Positions 26,575-34,536 of a stretch of DNA of 64,000 nucleotides are shown in pieces. The position numbers were made by a program, and so were the translations under genes. Origin of the DNA: SZUA-442 sp051011415 (GTDB lineage: Bacteria; Actinomycetota; Acidimicrobiia; Spongiisociales; UBA5794); assembly GCA_051011415.1 (NCBI GenBank), contig JBPCTY010000047.1, positions 1 to 64,000 on the forward strand. Reading direction: 5' to 3'. The notes below the pieces were generated by a model. The model had not been told where the DNA came from. It searched no databases and saw only the letters and a program-made list of their open reading frames with translations. Positions within the stretch are counted from its first letter, which is position 1, and each line of letters opens with the position of its first letter.

Positions 26575-27411
26575 ATGAGCCCCGAAGAACTCGTTCTCAT
26601 TGCAGCCTCAGTGCTTCTGATCGGGAGCGCAGACGTGTTCGGTGGCTTTGCGTCGCGAACCTCCGCCCCCCTCGCGGTAACGGCATGGTCGCAAGCGGCA
26701 GGAATACCTGTCGTGATAATTGCAGCTGTGGCGGTTGGCGGTGAACTCATCGGTCGCGACCTCGCACTCGGCTTCGCTGCGGGGTTCGGATCGGCTCTCG
26801 GCGTCGCAGCGTTGTATCGAGGCTTCTCCGTCAGCAGTGTTGGAATCGTTGCACCGGTCGCCGCCACTACAGCTGCAGCCGTTCCCATTGTCGTCGGGTT
26901 CATCTCTGGCGAGCGTCCCTCCACGATGGTGGCGATAGGGATTCTCGTTGCGATTCTTGCGATCTTCGCAGTGAGCTACGTACCAGGTCAGAACGTACAC
27001 GCTCTGGTTGCCGTTGGCCACGGCGTTGCATCCGGCCTCGGATTCGGGTTCATGGTGTTCGCCTATGCCGCGACATCATCCGACTCTGGCCTGTGGAGCC
27101 TCGTGGTTGGAAGGACGACGGCTTCTGTTGTCCCCGCGATTGCACTCATTGTCCTGGGGGTGAGCTGGAAGATCGCTCGCTCCGCCCGTCTTGCGACCGC
27201 CCTTGCGGGCGTGCTTGCCTCGCTTGGGCTTGCCGCCTTCGTTGCGGCTTCACAGACGACGGATCTGATCCTTTTGGGTGTCGCCCTTGGCCTTTTCCCC
27301 ACAACCACGGTGATCCTCGCCGCGGTGTTCCTCAAGGACAAGCTTGTGTGGTCGCAGTGGTTCGGGATCGCCGGTGCAACGGTCGCGGTCGCTCTGATCA
27401 GTATCGGCTAG
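26575..27411 (+). CDS. EamA/DMT-family transporter (paralogue of 24459 gene)
   Basis: A 278-residue protein with about ten hydrophobic segments in two EamA repeats. It aligns through its length with the product at 24459-25286: SADVFGGFASR matches ADFSGGLASR, and LGVAALYRGFSVSSVGIVAP matches VGVYALYRALAEGTMSIVSP. TACGCT at 26560-26565 lies 9 bases before the ATG and may be its -10 box. It starts 39 bases after the MFS stop. The substrate is unknown. The pair probably arose by duplication, but they now face opposite directions with an MFS gene between them. Confidence 0.82.
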   Translation: MSPEELVLIAASVLLIGSADVFGGFASRTSAPLAVTAWSQAAGIPVVIIAAVAVGGELIGRDLALGFAAGFGSALGVAALYRGFSVSSVGIVAPVAATTAAAVPIVVGFISGERPSTMVAIGILVAILAIFAVSYVPGQNVHALVAVGHGVASGLGFGFMVFAYAATSSDSGLWSLVVGRTTASVVPAIALIVLGVSWKIARSARLATALAGVLASLGLAAFVAASQTTDLILLGVALGLFPTTTVILAAVFLKDKLVWSQWFGIAGATVAVALISIG

Positions 27412-27456
27412 CTGGGTTCGTCGGTCCGGCTCGTCGTCGTCGCTAGGTTCACAACG

Positions 27457-28725
27457 ATGGCCACTCCCGAATCGGTTACGAGGACCTATTACGCACTGAC
27501 CCTCTCTGCGACGCTTGCATCGTCGTTCATCTGGGGTGTCAACACGTTGTTCCTTCTCGATGCGGGTCTGACCAATACGCAAGCCTTTGCCGCGAACGCC
27601 TTCTTCACCCTCGGCCAGGTTCTGTTCGAGATTCCCACGGGCGTCGTTGCTGACGTCCGAGGGAGGAAGCTCTCGTTCCTTCTGGGAGCTGGAACTTTGC
27701 TGCTATCAACGATCCTGTACCTCGTCATGTGGCAGACCGGTGCGCCGTTCTGGGGCTGGGCGATCGCCTCGATGTTCATCGGTCTTGGATTCACCTTCTT
27801 TTCTGGTGCAACCGAAGCGTGGCTCGTGGATGCGCTCGCGTTTACCGGGTACAAGGGTCACCTCGACACAGTCTTTGCAAGAGGCCAATCGTTCACCGGT
27901 GTTGGGATGTTGATCGGTGCGATCGGCGGCGGCTTCCTTGCCCAGGCGACCAGCCTCGGTGCGCCGTACGTCGTCCGCATCGTCCTGTTGGGCGTCACAA
28001 TGTTGATCGCAGCTGTTGCGATGAAGGACCTCGGATTCACGCCGGTTGAGGGCAAGGGCCCTGTGGACGAGGTGAAGACGCTCATCGAGCATTCCATCGA
28101 AAGCGGGCTCAAGAATCCACCTGTTCGTTGGATGATGCTCGCGCAGCCGTTCACCTTTGGTGTTTCGATCTATGCGTTCTACGCGGCTCAGCCCTATTTG
28201 CTGGAGCTCTACGGTGATGACACGGCGTATGGCGTAGCGGGGCTTGCGGCTGCACTTTTCGCTGGAGCTCAGATCATCGGCGGCATCACGGTGCCGTACG
28301 CCCGAAAGCTCTTCACCTTCCGAACGCAGTATCTGCTTATCGCAACGCTGGTGAGCGTGGTCTCGTTGATAGTGATCGGATGGAGCTCGAACTTCTGGAT
28401 TGTCGTTGGCATGTTCGTCGTCTGGTCGATGACCGCGGCAGCCGCGATGCCGATGCGGCAGGCGTATGTCAACGGTGTGATCCCGTCCGATAGACGCGCA
28501 ACCGTCCTGTCTTTCGATTCACTGATGGGTTCAGCGGGCGGCGTCGTGACGCAGCCCCTCCTGGGCCGTGTTGCTGACGTGTGGGGATACTCGACGTCCT
28601 ACATCGCGGCAGCAGGAATCCAAGCCCTCGCGATCCCGTTCATATTCATGGCGAGACGAGAGAATGCTCCGTCAGATCCTCTCGTAGGAGATTCCGAAGC
28701 AGATGTTGAGTCCTCGGAAGCCTGA
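27457..28725 (+). CDS. MFS transporter
   Basis: A 422-residue major facilitator with about twelve hydrophobic segments. The N-terminal half has the family motif GVVADVRGRKLSFLLG between segments 2 and 3, and the central loop (TPVEGKGPVDEVKTLIEHSIESG) is cytoplasmic. The sequence is unrelated in detail to the MFS at 25375. The TGVVADVRGRK and YVNGVIPSDRRATVLSFDSL blocks resemble multidrug-efflux type members, but the substrate is not inferable. The ATG follows TAGGTT (27444-27449) by 7 bases, indicating leaderless mRNA. The C-terminus is acidic. Confidence 0.85.
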   Translation: MATPESVTRTYYALTLSATLASSFIWGVNTLFLLDAGLTNTQAFAANAFFTLGQVLFEIPTGVVADVRGRKLSFLLGAGTLLLSTILYLVMWQTGAPFWGWAIASMFIGLGFTFFSGATEAWLVDALAFTGYKGHLDTVFARGQSFTGVGMLIGAIGGGFLAQATSLGAPYVVRIVLLGVTMLIAAVAMKDLGFTPVEGKGPVDEVKTLIEHSIESGLKNPPVRWMMLAQPFTFGVSIYAFYAAQPYLLELYGDDTAYGVAGLAAALFAGAQIIGGITVPYARKLFTFRTQYLLIATLVSVVSLIVIGWSSNFWIVVGMFVVWSMTAAAAMPMRQAYVNGVIPSDRRATVLSFDSLMGSAGGVVTQPLLGRVADVWGYSTSYIAAAGIQALAIPFIFMARRENAPSDPLVGDSEADVESSEA

Positions 28726-28767
28726 CCATCGGTGGTGGCTACGCTGGCTCCAACACAGGGAGACGCA

Positions 28768-29334
28768 ATGAGCGACGAGACAACAGCGAACGGTGACGGT
28801 GAAGGGTCTGAGGAGCTTGACATCGTGCTGGACCAAGCCGATGCCATGGTCCACATGGAGACCGAAACCAGCGAGATCGATATCGATGGCGACGGTGTCG
28901 CAGACGGTCTTCGTACGGTGAGCACCGAGGTTCGTGAGATCGATATTGATGGCGATGGAGAACCCGACATCGTGGAGACGGTCACGATCGAGCAGACAGC
29001 CGTGGATGTCGATGGCGATGGCGTGGTTGACGTCATCACGACCGTTGAGACGGCTGAAACAGAAATGGACTTTGACGGCGACGGTGTCGCAGACTCCTAC
29101 GAGGTGACCGAAGTGCGCACGGTTGCTCACGACCTCGACGGTGATGGCATCCCCGATGTGACTCGGACCGATGTTGTGACGGCCTCAGGAATTCTGCCTG
29201 ACGACGACGGTGACTTGCAGGACGTTGAAGCGAGCGGTGTCAGGCTCTATGGCCTCGACACAACAGGTGACGGAGTCATCGATGAGGTTGTGGCCGAAGA
29301 ACTCGATGTCGAAGTCACGACCGACGACGACTAG
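28768..29334 (+). CDS. Acidic protein of tandem 21-residue D-x-D-G-D-G Ca-binding-like repeats
   Basis: A 188-residue, very acidic protein with no signal peptide or membrane segment. Five units of exactly 21 residues start at Asp38, Asp59, Asp80, Asp101 and Asp122; each opens with D-x-D-G-D-G-x-x-D followed by a hydrophobic/Thr/Glu stretch predicted as beta strand. Two degenerate copies follow at Asp145 and Asp164. D-x-D-G-D-G loops bind calcium in dockerins, thrombospondin type 3 repeats and EF-hands, but those proteins are usually exported. I chose ATG 28768 because GGGAGA lies just upstream and TACGCT (28740-28745) is a plausible -10 box. Its stop shares a CTAG with the convergent M23 gene. 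Function unknown. Confidence 0.75.
   Translation: MSDETTANGDGEGSEELDIVLDQADAMVHMETETSEIDIDGDGVADGLRTVSTEVREIDIDGDGEPDIVETVTIEQTAVDVDGDGVVDVITTVETAETEMDFDGDGVADSYEVTEVRTVAHDLDGDGIPDVTRTDVVTASGILPDDDGDLQDVEASGVRLYGLDTTGDGVIDEVVAEELDVEVTTDDD
28879..29193 (+). repeat. Five in-frame 63-bp coding repeats
   Basis: The five 21-residue units of the acidic protein correspond to five 63-base units in perfect register. Each unit begins with a variant of GATATCGATGGCGACGG. The units differ at many third positions, so the array is an old protein repeat rather than a recent DNA duplication. Confidence 0.8.
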
Positions 29335-30413
29335 CAGGCGTTTGCAACTGTCGGGTAGGGATTGACGTACGTCCCACCGATAATCATGCCCAGGTGCAGG
29401 TGAGCGACGCTTGCGTTGCCCGTCGTCCCGTTGAATCCAATGTGCTGGCCCCGTGACACCCTTTGGCCGTTCGAAAGCCCTGGTGCGTAACCAGACAGAT
29501 GTGCGTAGTAGTAGGTGACGCCGTCATCTCCGTTCACGTACACCTGACGACCACCCTGATAGTGCGAGTTGAGGCGGACGCTTCCGTTTGCCATTGCGTA
29601 GAGCGGGGCTCCATACGACCCGATCATGTCGGTTCCCTTGTGAGTTCGGCCACCTGAGCGGGGATAGCCCCACGAGTTGATGAAGCTCGATCCGGGAAAC
29701 GGGCAGCTCGAGTTGCGCGTCGCAGCTGGGATTCCCGCGGCTGGGCCAGATTTCCGCGCCGCAGCGACTGCGGCGAGTCGTCGCTGCTCAGCCTTGTACC
29801 TCGAATACACGGACGCATAATTGGCCTCCGCATCGGCATGAATCTTTTCCGCCCTCGCCTGGATCTCTGCAAGTGCGGTGACTGCTTCGGCCTGCTGCGC
29901 CTCGAGATCGGCGACCTCGTCCTCCTTGACGTTGAGTTCATCAGTGAGCCTGTCCATCTGACGGCTCACGGCGGCGAGCTGGTCGAGTTGGCTGAGGTCT
30001 CTGGTCGTTGCGGCGTCGTAGAGCGCTTGAGATGTGATCAATTCTTGGATAGAGGTAGCGGTGAATGCGGTGGTGACGAGGTTTCTGCCGCCTGTGGTGT
30101 AGGCCTCAAGCACAAGCAACCGAGCCCGCTCCTCAAGGTTGTCGACGTTGTCGCCATACTCGACGATCGCATCGCCGAGTCGTTCGATCCGCCACCGGAC
30201 GTTGTAGAGCTCGCCGGTGATCCGCTCAAGATCCTCGATGCCCGCGGAGAGTTCCTCATCGGCCTCTCTGAGTGCGGCAAATGCGCGTTCTTCTGCCGAC
30301 TTTGCGTTTTCGACATCGGTCTTGTTCTGCGCTGATGCCGGGATCGGGGCGACAGCAAGCAGGCCGAGGAGGAGCAGCGGCAGGAGGACACGGGGAATTC
30401 GCAAATACATCAT
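29331..30413 (-). CDS. Secreted M23 peptidoglycan metallopeptidase with coiled-coil N-terminus
   Basis: A 360-residue exported protein. Residues 1-29 form a signal peptide (basic start, Leu-rich core, cleavage near PASAQN). Residues 30-225 are a long coiled coil rich in Glu, Ala and Leu, as in EnvC-type proteins. The C-terminal M23 domain has the zinc motif H-K-G-T-D and H-L-H-L-G, plus YYYAHLSG, so it should be an active endopeptidase acting on peptidoglycan cross-links during growth or division. ATG 30413 is preferred over TTG 30425; TAGCCT at 30431-30426 is a possible -10 box. The stop overlaps the convergent gene by 4 bases. Confidence 0.85.
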   Translation of the reverse strand: MMYLRIPRVLLPLLLLGLLAVAPIPASAQNKTDVENAKSAEERAFAALREADEELSAGIEDLERITGELYNVRWRIERLGDAIVEYGDNVDNLEERARLLVLEAYTTGGRNLVTTAFTATSIQELITSQALYDAATTRDLSQLDQLAAVSRQMDRLTDELNVKEDEVADLEAQQAEAVTALAEIQARAEKIHADAEANYASVYSRYKAEQRRLAAVAAARKSGPAAGIPAATRNSSCPFPGSSFINSWGYPRSGGRTHKGTDMIGSYGAPLYAMANGSVRLNSHYQGGRQVYVNGDDGVTYYYAHLSGYAPGLSNGQRVSRGQHIGFNGTTGNASVAHLHLGMIIGGTYVNPYPTVANAC

Positions 30414-30527
30414 GCGGAACAGCAAAGGCTAGTGGCAGCACCTTGATAGCGGCCAGCCGATATTGCAGATTTCGCGCAAAGCGCACTGCCACGGCCGAGA
30501 GCTGTTTCCGGCGGTACGCTGCGTCTC

Positions 30528-30938
30528 GTGCAGAACGATGTGTCCTTCGCTCCACGGCGCAAGACGATGTCTCCGATCACGGGTGGCATTGTTGCGCTCA
30601 CCTACCCCACGGTTCTGGTCATCATTTCGCTGAGCACCGGATTTCGGCAAGGCGGGGATATGGCGGACTTCGCTGCAACTCTGGCAGGTACTTTGCTGTT
30701 CTTGGTAGCTGCCCCAACAGCCTGGGTCCTCTCGTTCGACTTCATCGACGTCACTCGATTTACGGTGCTCGTGTTCGGGATCGTCACATCGGCGCCGTTG
30801 TGGTGGATTCTCGGGGTTTCCATCGCCAGACGATCGGAGTCGGTTGTGGAGTGGTCGAAGGCATATGCCTTTGCCTGTGTTGGGTGGACAGCCGCGAATC
30901 TCATTCTCTTCGGTGTGATCGCGGGGCTCTCTTCGTAG
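30528..30938 (+). CDS. Hypothetical four-helix membrane protein
   Basis: A 136-residue protein that I do not recognise. It has four hydrophobic segments (about residues 18-38, 45-68, 76-97 and 110-132) and a basic N-terminus (RRK at 10-12), placing the N-terminus in the cytoplasm. GTG 30528 follows TACGCT (30515-30520) by 7 bases, which supports it as a real leaderless gene. The nitroreductase gene begins 32 bases downstream with its own -10 box. No conserved catalytic residues are apparent. Confidence 0.6.
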   Translation: MQNDVSFAPRRKTMSPITGGIVALTYPTVLVIISLSTGFRQGGDMADFAATLAGTLLFLVAAPTAWVLSFDFIDVTRFTVLVFGIVTSAPLWWILGVSIARRSESVVEWSKAYAFACVGWTAANLILFGVIAGLSS

Positions 30939-30970
30939 TGGCAATGATGGCGTTGCGGTAGGTTGTGCCC

Positions 30971-31630
30971 ATGGATGTCTTTGAAGCCCTTTATACGACC
31001 CGAGCAATGCGACGGGTGAAGCCTGATCCGGTGCCAGATGAAGTCGTGCGAGCCATGTTGGATGCTGCCATTCGGTCACCATCCGGCGGGAACTCACAGA
31101 ACTGGCGATGGCTGACGGTCACGGACAAGCAGACGATCGTCCAGCTCGCAGAGCTGTATGCGGATGCATGGCAGATGGCGCTTGATGTGATGTACCAGGG
31201 AAAGCTTGATGCTGCGGAAGCTTCTGGGGATCAACAAACGGTGCGAGTCATCTCAAGCGCGCAATGGCTTGCCGACAACTTCGATCAGGTGCCATTGGTC
31301 GTGTTGCCATTCCACCGCAACGACCCATCGGGTTCATCGATCTACCCGGCCGTGTGGAGTCTGATGCTCGCCGCACGGGCGCACGACATTGGCGCGACGC
31401 TGACGACGGTGCTCGGCATCTTCAAGCAAGAGGAAGTCTGTGACCTACTCGGTGTACCAACGGAGAAGGGGTGGGTCAACGCTGCGGCAGTGACGTGCGG
31501 CTATCCACTTGGGCGCTGGGGTGTGGCGAAACGTGCACCGGCCAACGATGTTGTCTTTGAAGAACGATGGGGCGACGAACCAGACTGGTCGATCGAGGAG
31601 CCGCTCTGGGGTTCACCCGCCGCTCCCTGA
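30971..31630 (+). CDS. Nitroreductase-family flavoprotein
   Basis: A 219-residue member of the nitroreductase/FMN oxidoreductase family. The N-terminus DVFEALYTTRAMRRVKPDPVPDEVV and the next block RSPSGGNSQNWRWLTVTD hold the Arg and Ser-x-x-N residues that contact FMN, and the C-terminal GYPLGRWG is the usual end of the fold. The physiological substrate is unknown. I chose ATG 30971 over GTG 30965 because TAGGTT (30959-30964) ends 6 bases before it. The stop lies 3 bases from the stop of the convergent phosphatase gene. Confidence 0.85.
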   Translation: MDVFEALYTTRAMRRVKPDPVPDEVVRAMLDAAIRSPSGGNSQNWRWLTVTDKQTIVQLAELYADAWQMALDVMYQGKLDAAEASGDQQTVRVISSAQWLADNFDQVPLVVLPFHRNDPSGSSIYPAVWSLMLAARAHDIGATLTTVLGIFKQEEVCDLLGVPTEKGWVNAAAVTCGYPLGRWGVAKRAPANDVVFEERWGDEPDWSIEEPLWGSPAAP

Positions 31631-31633
31631 CGG

Positions 31634-32077
31634 TCAGGCTTTCCGCAACGAGTCGAAGTCCACACGATCGAGTGCACCGACGATGACGTCTCGCGCAGTT
31701 TCATAGGTCGCAAGGTCGTAGCCATATGGGTCGGCGACCTCCGATGGATGATCCAGCAGCCGGATCGAGCCCTTGGCGAGTTCAGGGAACACCGACCTCG
31801 CCGCGATCAGGTGCGTCTGATCCATCCCGAACACAAAGTCTGGTTGCGATACCGCTCCGAGCGGCCGTGCACGGTGTGCTGCCAGATTGACTCCGATGGC
31901 AGCGCTTGCCTCCTGAGCATGGTCCGTCGCTGGCTGACCCGGTCGAGCCATGGTCCCCGCGCTTGAGAAGGAGAAGCCAGTCGTTGAGTCAAGCCGATCC
32001 CGGGCGATGTACTCAGCCATGGGTGATCTACAAATGTTGCCTGTGCACACGAACAGGATGCTCGTTGTCGATTCCAC
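31634..32077 (-). CDS. Low-molecular-weight protein tyrosine phosphatase
   Basis: A 147-residue LMW-PTP. The catalytic P-loop CTGNICRS starts at Cys11 and the general-acid motif D-P-Y-G lies near residue 118, both as in active enzymes. In actinobacteria such proteins dephosphorylate protein tyrosines in polysaccharide or signalling systems; no partner kinase is in the window. GTG 32077 begins 2 bases after the stop of the upstream amidotransferase gene, so it is likely translated by coupling. The open frame continues to 32203 but that part lies within the amidotransferase gene and is rejected. Confidence 0.88.
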   Translation of the reverse strand: MESTTSILFVCTGNICRSPMAEYIARDRLDSTTGFSFSSAGTMARPGQPATDHAQEASAAIGVNLAAHRARPLGAVSQPDFVFGMDQTHLIAARSVFPELAKGSIRLLDHPSEVADPYGYDLATYETARDVIVGALDRVDFDSLRKA

Positions 32078-32079
32078 GG

Positions 32080-32823
32080 CTAGCGGCGGTTCGCCCGGAA
32101 CTTCGCAGACTGTTCGACGAATGCGGTGAAGAGACTGCGTGAAGGCTGATGATCGGCCACGCTGAGGAACTCTGGGTGCCACTGCACCGCGATGAGCGGC
32201 CATGTGTCATCTTCATGTTCTATCGCTTCGACAGTGCCGTCCGGTGCTGAAGCAACGACCTTGAGACCAGATCCGAGTTCCTCGACGGCCTGATGATGGA
32301 TGGAGTTGATCTGATGTAGCCCCTCACCGATGACACTTGCGATGTGGCAATCAGGTTCCACCAGCGCCTGGGAATGAGGCTCGTACGCACCTTCGCCGGT
32401 GATGTCGTGGCCGTGGGCACCTCGGTGTGAAGGGAGATCCTGCACCAGTGTTCCTCCGAGCGCGACGTTGACGATTTGGAGCCCTCGACATATCGCCATC
32501 GTCGGGAGTCTTCGGACATGGGCGCTCCGAGCGAGGGCTATCTCGAAAGCATCGCGCTCCTCATCGACCCCTTGAACGGCTTCATGGCGGTCCGCGCCAT
32601 ACCGAGACGGGTCGATGTCGCCACCGCCGGTGAGGAGCAAGCCGTCGACCGTGTCCATAACTGCCTCGATGTCGTGTTCATCGACGGGAATGAGCATGAT
32701 CGGCAGCCCTCCGCCTTGCCTGACGGAGTCCGAGTAGGTGTGGGTCGTGAGATAGGCAAGCACCGTGGTTCCGGCTGCTGGGACGCGCTGTGGGCGGGCG
32801 CTGATACCGATAATGGGGTGCAT
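32080..32823 (-). CDS. Class I glutamine amidotransferase-like hydrolase (gamma-glutamyl-GABA hydrolase / PuuD type)
   Basis: A 247-residue peptidase C26-family protein. The N-terminus PIIGISARP, the GLLLTGGGDIDPSRYG block, the nucleophile motif AICRGLQIVNVALGG and the His-Glu of VQWHPE are the standard landmarks. Relatives hydrolyse gamma-glutamyl compounds such as gamma-glutamyl-GABA. A gabT-like gene lies elsewhere in the window, but no putrescine pathway is next to this gene. ATG 32823 is preceded by a TAGAAT -10 box (32836-32831) with 7 bases between, so the mRNA is probably leaderless. The LMW-PTP gene follows immediately. Confidence 0.85.
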   Translation of the reverse strand: MHPIIGISARPQRVPAAGTTVLAYLTTHTYSDSVRQGGGLPIMLIPVDEHDIEAVMDTVDGLLLTGGGDIDPSRYGADRHEAVQGVDEERDAFEIALARSAHVRRLPTMAICRGLQIVNVALGGTLVQDLPSHRGAHGHDITGEGAYEPHSQALVEPDCHIASVIGEGLHQINSIHHQAVEELGSGLKVVASAPDGTVEAIEHEDDTWPLIAVQWHPEFLSVADHQPSRSLFTAFVEQSAKFRANRR

Positions 32824-32958
32824 CCCCAGAATTCTAGGAACGAATCTGTTGTCAGTCGACCGGCGTCAGCGGCTCAAACGCTCTATCCTCGCGGCGTTGG
32901 TGCGGCACACGGGTGTTTCGCACGGAACATCCAATCGCAATATTGAGGTTTCACACGT

Positions 32959-33051
32959 ATGGGTTCGCTGGTCAAAAAGCGCCGCAAGAAGATGAGCAAG
33001 CACAAGTACCGAAAGCGCCTCAAGGCCAACCGGCACAAGCGCAAGAAGTAG
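32959..33051 (+). CDS. 30S ribosomal protein bS22 (AURKAIP1/COX24-domain protein), 30 residues
   Basis: A 30-residue protein, nearly half Lys and Arg, starting MGSLVKKRRKKMSKHKYRK. It matches the mycobacterial small-subunit protein bS22, which begins MGSVIKKRRKRMSKKKHRK and sits near the decoding centre. It is shorter than most gene-calling thresholds. ATG 32959 is preceded by GAGG 10 bases upstream, and a -10-like TATCCT lies at 32884-32889. A strong terminator follows 8 bases after the stop, so this is a single-gene transcript. bS22 is an actinobacterial marker and supports the assignment of the host. Confidence 0.93.
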   Translation: MGSLVKKRRKKMSKHKYRKRLKANRHKRKK

Positions 33052-33059
33052 CTCGCTGA

Positions 33060-33088
33060 GAACGCCTCCCGAAAGGGGGGCGTTCTTG
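33060..33088 (+). terminator. Rho-independent terminator after bS22
   Basis: An 11-bp stem (GAACGCCTCCC at 33060-33070 with GGGGGGCGTTC at 33075-33085, one G-T pair) closes a GAAA tetraloop and is followed by TTGT. Its position 8 bases after the bS22 stop makes the assignment secure. Confidence 0.85.
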
Positions 33089-33166
33089 TATGCACTATCG
33101 GGGGAGCGACTCGTCTGGTCGGGGTGTTCTTCTGCTTGCTTGCCCGGGTGCTCTGTCTGCGAGAGA

Positions 33167-33556
33167 TCAGATGAGAGTGACGGCTGCTCCGAAGATGCCG
33201 ATGCTGAGCAGCAAGATTCCAAGCTGAATGATGCCGCGAACCGCCGGCGACGTCTTCTTTGCTGTGAACTGATGTACTGCGGTCAGCACAACCGCGAGCA
33301 GGATCAGCGTTCCCTTGAGCTCGAATTGCTTCCACGGCAGACCGATCTCGGTGTACATCCACACTCCAGACACCAGCGCAAACCCCAGGGCGGTCCACGA
33401 CACCACGCCGAACCGACGAGCAGTGGCTTGAAGCACCGCGCGGTCGTCAGTCGTCTTGCGGATGGCGCTCACGAGAAACGCAAGAACGATCAGCCCACCG
33501 GTCCACACCGCTGCGGCGATCAGGTGCACCCATTTGACCAGCTCGAGGGTGGTCAC
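33167..33556 (-). CDS. CopD-like / DUF4149-type four-helix membrane protein
   Basis: A 129-residue protein with four hydrophobic segments. The N-terminal segment VKWVHLIAAAVWTGGLIVLAF, with His11, is characteristic of the CopD/DUF4149 superfamily of small membrane proteins that may handle haem or copper. No soluble domain is attached. Its GTG overlaps the stop of the PAC2 gene (GTGA), so it is the second gene of that transcript. The link to PAC2 has no obvious functional meaning. A copper locus lies 5 kb away but not in the same unit. Confidence 0.65.
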   Translation of the reverse strand: MTTLELVKWVHLIAAAVWTGGLIVLAFLVSAIRKTTDDRAVLQATARRFGVVSWTALGFALVSGVWMYTEIGLPWKQFELKGTLILLAVVLTAVHQFTAKKTSPAVRGIIQLGILLLSIGIFGAAVTLI

Positions 33557-34464
33557 GACGGAGCGTCGCCCTCCAGGAACTTCACAATCTCATCAACGAG
33601 GGCGTCGGTTCGCTCGGGATCGAGTCCTTGCAGCTGGGGCTCATCAAGCGACTCAGACGCGCCGCCAAGCAGCGATCCGAGGAGAGGTTCGTCGTAGCCG
33701 TCGAGTTCCTCGAGGTACTCATCGATCTCTGCACCCGAGTTCTCAATTGCTTCATCGACCTTCTGCGTGTATTCGGCATCAACGGCAATCAGCTCGGCGG
33801 TATCGACATGGAGGTTCGTGATGTCGGCAACCTTCTCGACGAGCGTGAGCACACCCTTCGGGTAGGGGTTGCCGGCCAGATACGGAGGTGTTGGGGCCCA
33901 CATACTCAAAGAACGGATGCCAGCTTCCCTGCACGCACCTTGGACAACGCCGAGTATCCCGGTTGGCCCCCGATACGAGGAGGACTGCAGCCCTGAGCGA
34001 ATGACGCTCACTGCATCAGAACCCACGCCTGACAGTGTGACCGGTTCGCGGTGCCCAACCGCTCCGACGAAGGCACCCATCATCAGAGCTTCTTCAACGC
34101 CAAGCTCAGCGAGCTCTTCGACGACGCTTCGTGCGAATGTTTTCCACTGGAAGTTGGGTTCCTGGCCGCTTACGACGACCAAGTCCCTTCGGTCTTCCGG
34201 GCGGTGAACGGCGTGGAAGGTGACCCTTGGCCACTTGAGTGACTTCGTGACACCATCGCGAATATCGATCGTTGGGCGCTGTTGCTGGAAGTCGTAGAAC
34301 TGATCGGGCTCAAGTTCTGCAAACAGGTCAGTGGACTCGTGTGCGTCGAGAAGGTACTCGGCGGCCGTCGATGCGACGTCACACGCGTCGTTCCACCCAC
34401 CGAACGCGACGATTGCGATCGGTCTGCGGAGTTGTGGTGCGTGGTGGCGTCGGATCACATCCAT
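33553..34464 (-). CDS. PAC2-family protein (proteasome-assembly-chaperone fold)
   Basis: A 303-residue PAC2 protein (PF09754). The N-terminal block RRPIAIVAFGGWNDACDVASTAAEYLL and the LGVEEALMMGAFVGAVGHREPVTLSG and APTPPYLAGNPYPKG stretches are typical of actinobacterial PAC2 proteins, which occur in genomes encoding 20S proteasomes. The C-terminal 60 residues are acidic and probably helical. I moved the start to ATG 34464 because TACCCT (34477-34472) lies 7 bases before it. The CopD-like gene follows with an overlapping start. Confidence 0.85.
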   Translation of the reverse strand: MDVIRRHHAPQLRRPIAIVAFGGWNDACDVASTAAEYLLDAHESTDLFAELEPDQFYDFQQQRPTIDIRDGVTKSLKWPRVTFHAVHRPEDRRDLVVVSGQEPNFQWKTFARSVVEELAELGVEEALMMGAFVGAVGHREPVTLSGVGSDAVSVIRSGLQSSSYRGPTGILGVVQGACREAGIRSLSMWAPTPPYLAGNPYPKGVLTLVEKVADITNLHVDTAELIAVDAEYTQKVDEAIENSGAEIDEYLEELDGYDEPLLGSLLGGASESLDEPQLQGLDPERTDALVDEIVKFLEGDAPS

Positions 34465-34536
34465 GTGCGGGAGGGTAACCAACGGCTGCGATAGATACCG
34501 CGTGAGTTCGGTCGGTTTTCGCGGTCTTGCGTCTCG

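Noticed and set aside
33167..33556. CopD-like protein as part of the copper operon
   Set aside because: It is coupled to the PAC2 gene 5 kb from csoR-copZ-copA and has no CsoR-type operator upstream.
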